Origin: Pseudonocardia kujensis
GTDB taxonomy: Bacteria; Actinomycetota; Actinomycetes; Mycobacteriales; Pseudonocardiaceae
Length of the DNA: 64,000 bases
Direction of reading: 5' to 3'
Assembly (NCBI RefSeq): GCF_021283305.1
Contig: NZ_JAJSOK010000002.1
Location: 1-64,000 of the forward strand
Below are positions 11,385 through 21,166 of this stretch, in pieces. Both the position numbers and the translations under genes were made by a program. Every line of letters starts with the position of its first letter. The stretch's first letter is position 1. The notes under the pieces were generated by a model, which saw only the letters and a list, made by a program, of their open reading frames with translations, was not told the origin of the DNA and did no database searches.

Positions 11385-12526
11385 TCAGCGGCCGAGGATC
11401 TCCTGGACGCTCGACGCGTGCTCCGGGGCACCGACGGCGAGGTTCGCCGCAGCGCCGGATGCACTGTCGACCATGTCCGCGTCGACGTGGTGCGGGCGGA
11501 TCCGGCCGTCCCGGATCTCCTCGGCCCAGTGGCAGGCCACCCGGTGTCCCGGCGCCGCACCCTCGAGCCCGCGCAGCTCGGGGCGCTCGGTGTCGCAACG
11601 CTCGGCCTGCTTCCACGGGCAGCGGGTGTGGAACCGGCAGCCGCGGGGTGGAGCGGCCGGCGACGGCAGGTCGCCGGCGAGCAGGATCCGTTCCCGCCGG
11701 TCCTCGGCCTCCGGGTCCGGCAACGGCACCGCCGACAGCAGCGCGCGGGTGTAGGGATGCTGCGGGTCGGCGTAGAGAGCCGCCGACGGCGCCTCCTCGA
11801 CGATCCCGCCCAGGTACATCACGCCCACCCGGTCGCTGACGTGCCGGACCACCGCCAGGTCGTGCGCGATGACCAGGTAGGTCAGCCCGAGCTCGCGCTG
11901 CAGCCGGGACAGCAGGTTGAGCACCTGGGCCTGCACCGAGACGTCCAGCGCGGACACCGGCTCGTCGGCCACGATCAGGTCGGGCTCGACGCAGAGCGCA
12001 CGCGCGATCCCGATCCGCTGCCGCTGCCCGCCGGAGAACTCGTGCGGGTAGCGGCGCAGCGCCCCCTTCGGCAGGCCGACCGCGTCGACGAGCTCCCGCA
12101 GCCGATGTCGGTCCGCCTCCGGCCCCTTCGACAACCCGTGCGCCTCGAGGCCTTCGCTGAGCAGCGACTCGACGGACTGCCGCGGGTCGAGGCTCGACAT
12201 CGGGTCCTGGAAGACCATCTGGAAGCGTCGGCGCCGGCGGCGCAGCTCCTCGCCCTTCAGCCCGGCGATGTCCTCGCCGTCGAACCGGACCCGGCCACGC
12301 GTCGGCTCGGTGAGCTTGAGGATCGCCCGGCCGAGCGTCGACTTGCCGCAGCCGGACTCGCCGACCAGTCCGTAGGTCTCGCCGCGGCGCACCGTCAGCG
12401 AGACGCCGTCGACCGCGTAGACGTGCCCCACGGTCCGGCCCCGGAACACCCCCCGGGTGATCGGGAAGTGGACGGCGAGGTCCTCGACCTCCAGCAGCGC
12501 CGGTGCCGCGCCGTTCGTCTCCTCGT

Positions 12527-12530
<4 letters not shown>
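11385..12530 (-). CDS. Oligopeptide-type ABC transporter ATPase (OppF-like)
   Basis: A 381-residue cytoplasmic ATPase that drives the importer encoded upstream. Visible motifs are Walker [10 protein letters not shown], the Q-loop [12 protein letters not shown], signature [14 protein letters not shown], Walker B LIVADEP and the switch histidine in VIAHDL. The C-terminal oligopeptide-ABC domain has the cysteine cluster CRFHTRCPW ... CDTERP ... CHW, which in related proteins binds an iron-sulfur cluster. The ATG overlaps the stop of the preceding ATPase gene in ATGA, so the two are translationally coupled. The last 45 residues are Ala-rich and look non-conserved. Confidence 0.92.
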
Positions 12531-13527
<997 letters not shown>

Positions 13528-13528
<1 letters not shown>

Positions 13529-14454
13529 CAGCGCCTCCCCTTCGGGTCGAGCGCCTCGCGCAGGGCCTCGCCGAGCAGCGTGAACCCGAGCGCGACCAGG
13601 ATGATCGCGATCGCGGGCCAGAACGCCAGCGCCGCCCGGACGTCGAGGTAGGACTGGGCGTTCGCGAGCATGAGCCCCCATTCGGCACGGGCCGGGTCGC
13701 CGTCGCCCAGCCCGAGGAAGGACAGCGCGGCGGCGTCGAGGATCGACGTCGCCAGGGTCAGCGTGGCCTGCACGATCACCGGACCCATGGCGTTGGGCAG
13801 CATGTGTCGCAGCACGATCGCCCGCCGCCGTACCCCCAGCGAGGTGGCGGCGAGGACGTGGTCGGACTCCCGTTGCGCGAGCATCGAGCCGCGCAGCAGC
13901 CGCGCGAACACCGGCACGCTGACCAGCGCGACCGCGATGATCACCGTGGTCTGGCTGGGCTTGGCGGCCAGCGCGGCGATCGAGATCGCCAGCAGCAGGG
14001 ACGGGATGGACAGCAGGACGTCCGTGACGCGCATGAGCACGGTGTCGACCCACCCGCCGAAGGCGCCCGCCAGCGCGCCGATCAGCACCCCGAACACGAG
14101 CCCGATCAACGTCGCGAGGACGCCGACCAGCAGCGTCTGCCGCGAGGCCAGGATCATGCGGGAGAAGAAGTCCCGGCCGTTCTGGTCCGAGCCCAGCGGG
14201 AAGCCGGGCTGGGCTCCGGGGATCGAGTCCGGCCGCAGCGTGCGCTGCAGCTCGGGGAAGGCGGTCGCGGCGTCGTGCGGGGCGAGCCACGGCGCGAGGA
14301 TCGAGACCAGCACGAACAGCCCGACGAGCACTGCCCCGACGATCGCGACCGGGTTGCGCCGCAGCCGTTGGAAGGCGTCGGCGGTGAGGCTGCGCCCGCT
14401 CGCCTCGGCGAGCTCGTCGACGCGCCTGCGGCGGCGCTCCAGGAGGGACGTCAT
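13528..14454 (-). CDS. Peptide/nickel-type ABC transporter permease (DppC-like)
   Basis: A 308-residue inner-membrane permease. It has a polar N-terminus, one isolated helix (residues about 35-57), a periplasmic loop with the OppC-N feature [14 protein letters not shown], and a five-helix core. The coupling (EAA) loop is around residues 195-215, ending [11 protein letters not shown]. It should pair with the DppB-like subunit to form the channel. Start and stop overlap neighbours by four bases. Confidence 0.93.
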
Positions 14455-15455
14455 CGCACCCTCACCCTCGGGTCGATGATCGCGTACGACAGGTCGACGA
14501 GCAGGTTCACGAGCACGTAGACCAGCGCACCGAGCAGGACCACGGCCTGCAGCCGGGGGTAGTCACGGCGCTCGATCGCCTGCGCGAGCAGCGTGCCGAG
14601 GCCGCCCCAGACGAAGACCTTCTCGGTGAGCACCGCGCCCGCGAGCAGCAGGCCGGTCTGCAGGCCGATCGTCGTCGAGACGGGGAGCAGCGCGTTGCGC
14701 AGCACGTGCCGCTGGCGGACCGTGCCGGGTGCGAGCCCCTTGGAGTTGGCCGTGCGGACGAAGTCCGAGCCCATGACGTCGAGCACGGACGCCCGGGTGA
14801 TCCGCACGATCACCGCGAGCGGGATCGTGGCCAGGGCGACCGCGGGCAGGACCAGGTGCACGAGGGCGTCCCACGACGCGTCGAACTCCCTGGTCAGGAG
14901 GCCGTCGAGGACGGCGAAGCCGGTGACGTGCGTGGCGTCGATGTCCACGGCCTGCCGTCCCGAGGGCGGGAACCAGCCGAGGTCCACGGCGAAGAACTGC
15001 TTGAGCAGGTAGCCGAGGAAGAACACGGGGACGGCGACACCCACGAGCGTCGCGATCACGGTGGTGGTGTCGAGCGGTCGGCCGCGGTAGCGCGCCGCGA
15101 CGTAGCCGAGCGGAATTCCCAGCACCACGGCGAGGAGCAGCGCGGCGATCGAGAGCTCGATGGTCGCGGGGAGCGCCCGGGCGATCTCGGTGGTCACCGG
15201 TTCCCCGGTGATCAGGGAGTTGCCGAAGTCGCCGGTCACGGCGCGGCCGAGGAAGCGGAAGTACTGGACCGGGACGGGCTGGTCGAGCCCGAGCACGGTG
15301 TTGAGCTGGGCGATCTTCTCCGGGGTCGCCTTGTCGCCGAGCAGCGCGGCCGCCGGTCCGCCGGGCAGCGAGCGCAGCCAGGCGAACAGGAGGATGGACA
15401 GCAGCAGGAGCGTCGGGACGACCTGGATCAACCGCCGCACGATGAAGCGCAGCAT
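14451..15455 (-). CDS. Peptide/nickel-type ABC transporter permease (DppB-like)
   Basis: A 334-residue permease. The N-terminal helix RRLIQVVPTLLLLSILLFAW and the conserved LPGGPAAALLG and LGLDQPVPVQYFRFLGRA segments mark the DppB/OppB type. The coupling loop reads RTANSKGLAPGTVRQRHVLRNAL. It lies 101 bases after the substrate-binding protein gene; two palindromic repeats occupy that gap and may lower downstream expression relative to the binding protein. Confidence 0.93.
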   Translation of the reverse strand: MLRFIVRRLIQVVPTLLLLSILLFAWLRSLPGGPAAALLGDKATPEKIAQLNTVLGLDQPVPVQYFRFLGRAVTGDFGNSLITGEPVTTEIARALPATIELSIAALLLAVVLGIPLGYVAARYRGRPLDTTTVIATLVGVAVPVFFLGYLLKQFFAVDLGWFPPSGRQAVDIDATHVTGFAVLDGLLTREFDASWDALVHLVLPAVALATIPLAVIVRITRASVLDVMGSDFVRTANSKGLAPGTVRQRHVLRNALLPVSTTIGLQTGLLLAGAVLTEKVFVWGGLGTLLAQAIERRDYPRLQAVVLLGALVYVLVNLLVDLSYAIIDPRVRVR

Positions 15456-15483
15456 GGTTGCCTTTCACACCGCCACCCTGAGC

Positions 15484-15544
15484 GCATTATGGTTCCATAA
15501 CGTGCTCAGGGCGGTCGGTTTCGCGCATTATGGTTCCATAATGC
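15484..15544. repeat. Two palindromic repeats, 41 bp apart, inside the ABC operon
   Basis: Copies start at 15484 and 15525. The second is perfect: GCATTATGG, TT, CCATAATGC. The first has one altered right-arm base. They sit between the binding-protein gene and the first permease gene and belong to the same family as the copies at 2181 and 47139. Confidence 0.85.
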
Positions 15545-15556
15545 AGTTCGGTCGGA

Positions 15557-17209
15557 TCAGCTCTGCGTCTTGCTGACGGTGTTGAAACGCTCGTCGGTCA
15601 GCGGGCTGGGCACGAGGCCCTGGATCGCCCCGGAGACGACGATCGCGGGCGGGCTACTGCTGATCGGCACGGCCGGCAGGTACTTCGCCATCAGGTCGCG
15701 GTTGGCCTGCTGGTACGCCGCGGCGTGCTTGGCCGGGTCGGGCTCGGCGTCGGCGGCGTTGATCTGCGCGTACATGGCCGGGTCCTCGGGACCGAACTCC
15801 GGCTTCTCGCGGCCGAAGAAGGTGCCGATGAAGTTGCCGGCGTCGTTGTAGTCGCCGGTCCAGCCGAGCAGGTGCAGGTCCTGCTTGCCTGCGGTCTGCA
15901 CGTCGTCCTTGAAGCCGCCGTTCCAGGGCCGCGGCACCGCGTTGACCGTGATCCCGGCCTGCTTGAGGTTCTCCGAGATCAGCTGGAAGAGGTCGGTCGG
16001 GTTCGGCATGTAGGGCCGGGTGACCTCGGTCGGGTAGTAGAAGTTCAGCGTCAGGTTCGACGCCCCGGCCTGGGCCAGCAGGTCCTTCGCCTTCTGCGGG
16101 TCGTACGGGTACTGCTGGACGTCGTCGGCGTACCCGGCGACGGTCTTGGGCATGAACTGGGTCGCGACCTCGGCGCCCTCGGGGAGCTTGGTCTGCACCA
16201 GCGCCTGCCGGTCGATCGCGTAGGCGAGCGCCTGGCGGACCCGGATGTCCTTGAGCGCCGGGTTGTTCTTGGTGTTGATGCCCATGTAGAGCACGTTGAA
16301 CGGCTGGCGGATCAGCACCTGCTGGCCGGCCTGCTTGAGGGCGTTGTAGTCGGCGGGCGACGGGTAGTCGTAACCGTCGATCGTGCCGGCCGTGAGCTCC
16401 TGCTTGCGGGCGTTCTCGTCCGGGATGATCTTGAATACGAGCTTGTCCAGCTTGGCCTTCTCACCCCAGTAGTCGTCGTTGCGGACGAGGGTGATCGTGT
16501 TGGCCGTGCGGTCGTAGCTCTCGAACTTGAACGCGCCGGTGCCGGTCGGGTGGTCCGTGGCGTAGGCCGGGTAGGAGAACGAGTCGCCGCTCTGGCTGAC
16601 TTCGTCCGCGTCGTACTGCTTCAGCGCGGCCGGGCTGGAGATCGACAGCGAGGTCAGGCCGAAGGCGGCGGGGAAGGCGCCCTTGTACTTCGACAGCGAG
16701 ATGACCGCGGTGCCCGGGTCGGTGGCCTGGCAGCTCTCGTAGATGCCGCCCGAGTTCTTGAAGCCCTCGAACACGTCCGCGTAGTAGATCATGTTGCTCT
16801 GCGCGGCCTCGCTGGTCGTGTTGGCCCAGCGGTCGAAGTTGGTGCACACGGCAGCGGCGTCGAGCGGGGTGCCGTCGTGGAACTTCACACCCTGGCGGAG
16901 CTTGAACGTCCACGTCCTGCCGTCCGGGGTGGACGACCACTCGGTCGCCAGACCCGGCGCGAGGTCGGTGGTGCCCGCCTTGTACGTGATCAGGGTGTCG
17001 TACATCTGACGGATCGGACGGAAACTCTCACCGTCGTCGTTGAAGATCGGGTCGAAGTTCTTCGGGGCGCCGGCTGCGCCGAAGACCATCGTCCCGCCGG
17101 TCGCGCCGGCCTGCGTGCTGCCACCTCGTTCGGAGGTCGCGCACGCGGCGAGCGAGACGGCGAGCGCGCCAGCGGCGATGGTGGCGAGCAGACGTCGTGT
17201 GGTGGGCAT
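15557..17209 (-). CDS. ABC transporter substrate-binding lipoprotein (family 5)
   Basis: A 550-residue extracellular lipoprotein. The signal peptide MPTTRRLLATIAAGALAVSL ends in lipobox LAAC, so Cys23 should be lipidated. The SBP_bac_5 fold follows, with LATEWSSTPDGRTWTFKLR near residue 95 and VRQALAYAIDRQALV in the second lobe. Family members bind peptides, nickel or other solutes; the ligand cannot be inferred. It is the first gene of the five-gene importer and, by position, should be the most highly expressed. Confidence 0.94.
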   Translation of the reverse strand: MPTTRRLLATIAAGALAVSLAACATSERGGSTQAGATGGTMVFGAAGAPKNFDPIFNDDGESFRPIRQMYDTLITYKAGTTDLAPGLATEWSSTPDGRTWTFKLRQGVKFHDGTPLDAAAVCTNFDRWANTTSEAAQSNMIYYADVFEGFKNSGGIYESCQATDPGTAVISLSKYKGAFPAAFGLTSLSISSPAALKQYDADEVSQSGDSFSYPAYATDHPTGTGAFKFESYDRTANTITLVRNDDYWGEKAKLDKLVFKIIPDENARKQELTAGTIDGYDYPSPADYNALKQAGQQVLIRQPFNVLYMGINTKNNPALKDIRVRQALAYAIDRQALVQTKLPEGAEVATQFMPKTVAGYADDVQQYPYDPQKAKDLLAQAGASNLTLNFYYPTEVTRPYMPNPTDLFQLISENLKQAGITVNAVPRPWNGGFKDDVQTAGKQDLHLLGWTGDYNDAGNFIGTFFGREKPEFGPEDPAMYAQINAADAEPDPAKHAAAYQQANRDLMAKYLPAVPISSSPPAIVVSGAIQGLVPSPLTDERFNTVSKTQS

Positions 17210-17332
17210 TCTCTGGGCACCTCGAGGTCGTCGGGGTTCGAGCGATGCCCGGAGACGCTAGTCACGACGTTTACCCGCCGGTAGCCCGCAACGTCACAGT
17301 TGGGGAACAGCTCCCTCAAATCCACCTCAAAT

Positions 17333-17360
17333 GCGTGAGGCGGGCGTAACGGACTCACGC
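17333..17360. terminator. Weak inverted repeat between DUF397 and the ABC operon
   Basis: GCGTGAG (17333-17339) pairs with CTCACGC (17354-17360) across a 14-base loop. It follows the DUF397 gene and could terminate it, or act as an operator for the transporter promoter. Confidence 0.25.
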
Positions 17361-17428
17361 TCCGTGGCGCGGGCTCCGCCCGTTCGGCGGACCCACGCGC
17401 ACGACGGATCCACCGTGGAGTGGTCCTC

Positions 17429-17632
17429 TCAGGACGCCTCGAACTCGCCGTTCTTCACGCCCGCGACGAACGCCGCCCACTCCTCGCGGGTGAACGCCAG
17501 CGGCGCCTGGTCGCGGTTCTTGCTGTCCCGCACCAGGATCTCGCCCGACGCCGACCGTCCGATCTCGACACAGTCGCCGAGACTGCAGAAGCTGCTGGTC
17601 CTGAACTCGGTCAACGCCCGCCCCTTCGTCAC
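17429..17632 (-). CDS. DUF397 domain protein
   Basis: A 67-residue protein with the DUF397 pattern: FRTSSFCSLGDCVEIG near the start and VRDSKNRDQAPLAFTREEWAAFVAGVKNGEF at the end (core residues about 13-62). Members nearly always sit beside an XRE-DUF5753 regulator, in whiJ/bldB-type loci of Streptomyces, and are thought to antagonise or modulate it. Here its GTG (17632) overlaps the regulator's TGA in GTGA, so the pair is coupled. A TTG six codons later is a possible start. Confidence 0.88.
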   Translation of the reverse strand: MTKGRALTEFRTSSFCSLGDCVEIGRSASGEILVRDSKNRDQAPLAFTREEWAAFVAGVKNGEFEAS

Positions 17633-18507
17633 GTGTGGCGGCGAAGATAGCGGAGCAGCAGGCCACGGGAGGCCTCGGGGTCCGCGGCACGCGCCGACAC
17701 GTCGGCGTGAATCTCTTTGTACAGCTTCACGTCCGCCGGCGAGTCCAGATAGGAGTCGCCCGCCGCGCCCTCGATGTAGACGACGTCGGCCAGCCGGTCC
17801 CGCAGCTCCAGCACCGTGAAGGGGCCCGCCAGGGCGCGGTGCAGTCCGGCGTCGAAGGGCAGCACGCGGATGTCGACGGTGTCGCGCTCGGCCAGCTCGA
17901 CGAGGACGCGCAGCTGGCGGCCCATGACCTCGCGGTCCCCCACCTGCCGGTTCAGCAGGGCCTCGTCGAGCACCGCGGCCAGCCGCAGGGGCTCGTCCGC
18001 CCGCACCAGGGCGCGCTGCCGCTGCATCCTGATCTCCACGAGCCGCTCGATCTCGGCCGCGGTGTGGTGCGGCAGCATCTCCGCCATCAGCAGCGTGGCG
18101 TACTCGCGCGTCTGCAGGAGGCCGTGGAGGAAGGTCGTGGTGAACGGCCGCACGACGACCGCCTCGGTCTCCAACGCCGGGTACCGCCCGGGCGAGTCGA
18201 GCACGAACCGCTCCGGGTGCACGCCCTCGACGTACGGCTCCCACCAGCCCTGCGTCCGGCCCTCGCGGACCAGCCGGCGGAGCATGTCCTGCTCGGCGTC
18301 GGACACGACGCCGTAGATGCGGATCAGCTCGTTGACGTCGGGCAGCTTGGGGATGCCCTTGCCCGTCTCCAGCCGGCTGATCTTCGACGTCGAGCAGGTC
18401 ATCCGCTCGGCGACCTCGTCCAGGGTCATGTCGGCGTTGAGCCGCAGCCGCCGCAGCTCCGCGCCCAGCCGTCGGCGCGGCCCCGCGGGCCCCTGCTGTG
18501 GCGCCAT
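17629..18507 (-). CDS. XRE-family regulator with DUF5753 domain
   Basis: A 292-residue DNA-binding protein. The N-terminal helix-turn-helix spans residues about 13-70 (LGAELRRLRLNADMTLDEVAERM, then STSKISRLETGK). The DUF5753 sensor region follows, with the typical VVRPFTTTFLHGLLQTREYA and LLNRQVGD segments. The ATG at 18507 has GGAAGGTGGA upstream; the open frame extends further but lacks homology. It is co-expressed with DUF397 and divergent from three micro-genes. The palindrome at 18584 between them is the obvious operator candidate. Confidence 0.9.
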   Translation of the reverse strand: MAPQQGPAGPRRRLGAELRRLRLNADMTLDEVAERMTCSTSKISRLETGKGIPKLPDVNELIRIYGVVSDAEQDMLRRLVREGRTQGWWEPYVEGVHPERFVLDSPGRYPALETEAVVVRPFTTTFLHGLLQTREYATLLMAEMLPHHTAAEIERLVEIRMQRQRALVRADEPLRLAAVLDEALLNRQVGDREVMGRQLRVLVELAERDTVDIRVLPFDAGLHRALAGPFTVLELRDRLADVVYIEGAAGDSYLDSPADVKLYKEIHADVSARAADPEASRGLLLRYLRRHT

Positions 18508-18583
18508 TCCACCTTCCCCCCGTCGCTCACCCGACGGAACCGGCCGGCTGCTCCGAGCGAGTGATTCACACGCCGCCGCATCA

Positions 18584-18595
18584 GTGCAATTGCAC
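18584..18595. promoter_or_regulatory. Perfect 12-bp palindrome, candidate operator
   Basis: GTGCAATTGCAC is an exact palindrome and unusually AT-rich for its surroundings. It lies 77 bases before the regulator start and 91 before the first micro-gene, so one bound dimer could control both directions. Confidence 0.5.
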
Positions 18596-18685
18596 GAGGA
18601 CATCCCGTCGGGCAATCTAAGCACAGCTGGACCCCGAGTGGTTCGCCTCACCTCCACCCGGGGTTCCCGAGGGAAGGAGGCGCCC

Positions 18686-18817
18686 GTGATCTCCCCGACC
18701 GGCCCGCGCCCCGCCCGTCGCACCGGCCGCCCTGCGGACCCGGTCCCGCAGCGCGGGACCCCTCGTCTCCCGGCGCCCGCCGGGCAGCACCCCGAGTGGA
18801 AGGTGAGTCCCCGATGA
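18686..18817 (+). CDS. Micro-gene 1, 43 residues, Pro/Arg-rich
   Basis: GTG 18686 is preceded by an excellent ribosome site, AAGGAGG, at five bases. The product starts MISPTGPRPARRTGRPAD and is basic and proline-rich with no membrane segment. Its TGA overlaps the next ATG in ATGA. I know no family. The reason to believe it is translated is the ribosome site and the chain of four-base overlaps, not similarity. Confidence 0.45.
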   Translation: MISPTGPRPARRTGRPADPVPQRGTPRLPAPAGQHPEWKVSPR

Positions 18818-18900
18818 ACCACATCCGAGCCGTTCGCACGCGCGCCGGATCCCCGTCCAGCAAGGTCGCCCGCCGCCGTTCCGGGAGGTGGTCCCCGTGA
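18814..18900 (+). CDS. Micro-gene 2, 28 residues, basic
   Basis: ATG 18814 follows GGAAGGTGAG. The product MNHIRAVRTRAGSPSSKVAR and onward is strongly basic, with nine arginines or lysines in 28 residues. It overlaps micro-gene 1 by ATGA and micro-gene 3 by GTGA. No family is recognisable. Confidence 0.4.
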   Translation: MNHIRAVRTRAGSPSSKVARRRSGRWSP

Positions 18901-19094
18901 TCGTCCCCATCGCCATCGTCCTGGTCGGGCTGGGTGTTCTGGCCGTCATCGGCGTGGTCGTCGGCATCCTCGATGCCGCACAGGCCCGCGCGTGGCGGCG
19001 GGTCGCCGCCGAGCGCCGTCGCAACTGGGAGGTCCGGCAGGCCGCCATCGGCGGGTCGGACCACGGCTCCTGGGGCGACGACGACGGCGACTGA
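18897..19094 (+). CDS. Micro-gene 3, 65-residue single-pass membrane protein
   Basis: The GTG at 18897 has GGGAGG eight bases upstream; an in-frame GTG at 18888 is possible. The product begins with a hydrophobic helix (residues about 2-26, IVPIAIVLVGLGVLAVIGVV), then a basic stretch ARAWRRVAAERRRNW, and ends acidic (GSWGDDDGD). This suggests a membrane anchor with a cytoplasmic charged tail. It is the last of three overlapping small genes and is followed by several hairpins. No family assignment. Confidence 0.6.
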   Translation: MIVPIAIVLVGLGVLAVIGVVVGILDAAQARAWRRVAAERRRNWEVRQAAIGGSDHGSWGDDDGD

Positions 19095-19126
19095 CTGCGC
19101 AGTGCCGGGGGGTTCCTGCGCACGGT

Positions 19127-19193
19127 GGTCCCGCTCGAGCGGGACCGGCGCCCCCACCGGCCCACCGGGAAGGCGGTCCGCCCCGGGCGGACC
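19127..19193 (+). terminator. Two perfect hairpins after the micro-genes
   Basis: GGTCCCGCTCGAGCGGGACC (19127-19146) is a perfect 20-bp palindrome. GGTCCGCC and GGCGGACC (19175-19193) form a second hairpin with a three-base loop. Neither is followed by a T-run. Confidence 0.45.
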
Positions 19194-19207
19194 GGGTCCG
19201 GACCTTC

Positions 19208-19242
19208 GGCCCGGCGTCGCGCACCGCGGCGCCGGGCCTTTC
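19208..19242 (+). terminator. Rho-independent-type terminator
   Basis: GGCCCGGCG (19208-19216) pairs with CGCCGGGCC (19230-19238), with further pairing in the loop, and TTTCT follows directly. It is the best intrinsic terminator in the window and ends the micro-gene transcript. Confidence 0.7.
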
Positions 19243-19252
19243 TGCATCGCGG

Positions 19253-19263
19253 GCGATGAGTTC
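19253..19263 (+). promoter_or_regulatory. GCGATGAGTTC element, 62 bases before a hydrolase gene
   Basis: GCGATGAGTTC starts exactly 62 bases before the GTG at 19315 and is followed at the same distance by a CCRCGGTC block. The same arrangement is found at 55495 before an MFS gene, so it is probably a shared promoter or regulator site. Confidence 0.5.
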
Positions 19264-19314
19264 TCGCCCGCTCCACGGTCACTCCCCTGCCGGCCCCGAT
19301 GACCAGGAGGAACC

Positions 19315-20130
19315 GTGACAGAGGTCCACACGCTCGACGTCCCCGGCGCGCGCCTGCACTACGAGGTGCGCGGCTCCGGCCCGCTGCTGGTCGTCGTGGG
19401 GTCGCCGATGTCGGCGGCGCACTTCGCCCCGCTCGCCGACGCCCTCGCCGCGGACCACGCCGTCGTCACCACCGACCCGCGCGGGATCGCGAACAGCCCG
19501 CTCGAGGACCCGACGGTCGACGTGCCCGTCGAGCAGCGGGCGGACGACGTCGTCACCATTCTCGACGCCCTCGGCGCGGGCACCGCGGACGTGTTCGGGT
19601 CCAGCGGCGGTGCGACCACGGGGCTCGCGCTCGTCGCGCGGCACCCGGAGCGGCTGCGCACCCTCGTCGCGCACGAGCCGCCGCTGATCGAGCTGCTGCC
19701 GGACCGCGAGGCCCGGATCGCCGCGAGCGAGGACGTCGTGGCGACCTTCCACGCCGAGGGCCCCGGCCCGGCCTTCGCGAAGTTCATGGCCGCTGCTGGC
19801 TTCGGGGGCGACGACGCCGGAGCCCCGGCCGAGCCGCCGCCGGGCCCGCCGCCGTCGGAGCAGGACCTGCGCGACGCCGAGCGCTTCCTGGCCCACGACC
19901 TCATGGTCACGACCCGGTACGTGCCCGACGTCGAGGCGCTGCGGGCCGCGCCGACCCGGATCGTCGTCGGCCTCGGCGCGGACTCCGGGCACCTGCTGAC
20001 CCACGCGACGTCGACGGCCCTGGCCGAGCGGCTCGGGCTGGCGCCGACGCTCTTCCCCGGCGACCACGGCGGCTTCCTCGGCGCCCCGGTGGAGTTCGCC
20101 GAGGTGCTGACGAAGGTGCTGACCGGGTGA
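19315..20130 (+). CDS. Alpha/beta-fold hydrolase
   Basis: A 271-residue cytoplasmic hydrolase. The nucleophile elbow is GSSGGAT (Ser near residue 97), with a preceding HG-equivalent VVVGSPMSAAHF and a C-terminal catalytic His in PGDHGGFLG. It is similar to small esterases and epoxide-hydrolase-like proteins; the substrate is unknown. GTG 19315 follows CAGGAGGAACC. A conserved GCGATGAGTTC element lies upstream. Its stop codon is directly adjacent to that of the convergent recR. Confidence 0.85.
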   Translation: MTEVHTLDVPGARLHYEVRGSGPLLVVVGSPMSAAHFAPLADALAADHAVVTTDPRGIANSPLEDPTVDVPVEQRADDVVTILDALGAGTADVFGSSGGATTGLALVARHPERLRTLVAHEPPLIELLPDREARIAASEDVVATFHAEGPGPAFAKFMAAAGFGGDDAGAPAEPPPGPPPSEQDLRDAERFLAHDLMVTTRYVPDVEALRAAPTRIVVGLGADSGHLLTHATSTALAERLGLAPTLFPGDHGGFLGAPVEFAEVLTKVLTG

Positions 20131-20751
20131 TCAGCTGAGGGCGCGGCGGCCTGCGAGGGCGCGGCCGAGGGTCATCTCGTCCGCGAACTCGAGGTCGCCG
20201 CCCATCGGCAGGCCCGAGGCCAGCCTCGTGACGCTGAGCCCGGGGAAGTCCTTGAGCAGCCGGACGAGGTAGGTCGCGGTCGCCTCGCCCTCGGTGTTCG
20301 GGTCGGTCGCGATGATGACCTCCCCGATGTCGCCCTCGTCCGTCGCCGGGCCGGTGCCACCGAGCCGCGCGAGCAGCTCGCGGATCCGCAGCGACTCCGG
20401 GCCGATCCCACCCAGCGGGTCCAGCGCGCCGCCGAGCACGTGGTAGCGGCCCTTGAACTCGCGGGTCCGCTCCACCGCGAGGACGTCCTTCGGTTCCTCG
20501 ACCACGCAGACGACCGTCGGGTCGCGGCGCGCGTCGGAGCAGTAGCGGCAGCGTTCCTTCTCCGAGACGTTGCCGCACACCTCGCAGAACTGCACGCCCT
20601 GCTTGACCTTCTGCAGGACCTCCTGGAGGCGGGTGACGTCCGCGGCGTCGGCGGCGAGCAGGTGGAACGCGATGCGCTGCGCGCTCTTCGGACCGACGCC
20701 GGGCAGCCGGCCCAGCTCGTCGATCAGGTCCTGGACCGGTCCCTCGAACAC
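20131..20751 (-). CDS. recR: Recombination protein RecR
   Basis: A 206-residue RecFOR-pathway protein that helps load RecA at gaps. The N-terminal helix-hairpin-helix ([19 protein letters not shown]) is followed by a four-cysteine zinc finger ([19 protein letters not shown]) and a Toprim domain (CVVEEPKDV, then ATDPNTEGE). The C-terminal Walker-like [15 protein letters not shown] is intact. It begins one base after the ybaB stop codon. Confidence 0.97.
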   Translation of the reverse strand: MFEGPVQDLIDELGRLPGVGPKSAQRIAFHLLAADAADVTRLQEVLQKVKQGVQFCEVCGNVSEKERCRYCSDARRDPTVVCVVEEPKDVLAVERTREFKGRYHVLGGALDPLGGIGPESLRIRELLARLGGTGPATDEGDIGEVIIATDPNTEGEATATYLVRLLKDFPGLSVTRLASGLPMGGDLEFADEMTLGRALAGRRALS

Positions 20752-20752
20752 G

Positions 20753-21094
20753 TCAGACGCCGGGGAGGCCGAACCCGCCGAGGTCGCCCAGGCCGCCGGT
20801 CAGCGGGCCCATCTTCTCGGCCTGCAGCTCCTGCGCGGCGCGCGAGGCGTCCTGGATGGCCCCGACCAGCAGGTCCTGCAAGGTCTCGACGTCCTCGGGA
20901 TCCACGATCTTGGGATCGATCTCGACGCGGCGGATCTCGCCCGCCGCCGTCTGGGTGACGCGCACGAGCCCGTTGCCCGCCTGGCCCGTCACCTCGGCCT
21001 CGGCGAGCTCCTGCTGCGCCGTCATGAGCTGTTCCTGCATCTTCTGCGCCTGCTGCAGGATCATCGACATGTCCGGCTGACCACCCGGTTGCAC
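20753..21094 (-). CDS. YbaB/EbfC nucleoid-associated protein
   Basis: A 113-residue DNA-binding protein. The core reads [20 protein letters not shown] and then [20 protein letters not shown], the typical YbaB helices and beta sheet; the tail is Gly-rich. Members form homodimeric tweezers on DNA and are usually coupled to dnaX-recR. Here the ybaB-recR pair is kept, while dnaX lies 4 kb away beyond repeats. GTG 21094 is chosen for GAGGAG nine bases upstream; an ATG eight codons later is an alternative. Confidence 0.92.
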   Translation of the reverse strand: MQPGGQPDMSMILQQAQKMQEQLMTAQQELAEAEVTGQAGNGLVRVTQTAAGEIRRVEIDPKIVDPEDVETLQDLLVGAIQDASRAAQELQAEKMGPLTGGLGDLGGFGLPGV

Positions 21095-21166
21095 CAGAAC
21101 ACTCCTCGAGGTCTCGCCCGCGTGTGCGGTCTCGCGGCCCAGGGTAGCCGTGACAGGCTGTCCGCC

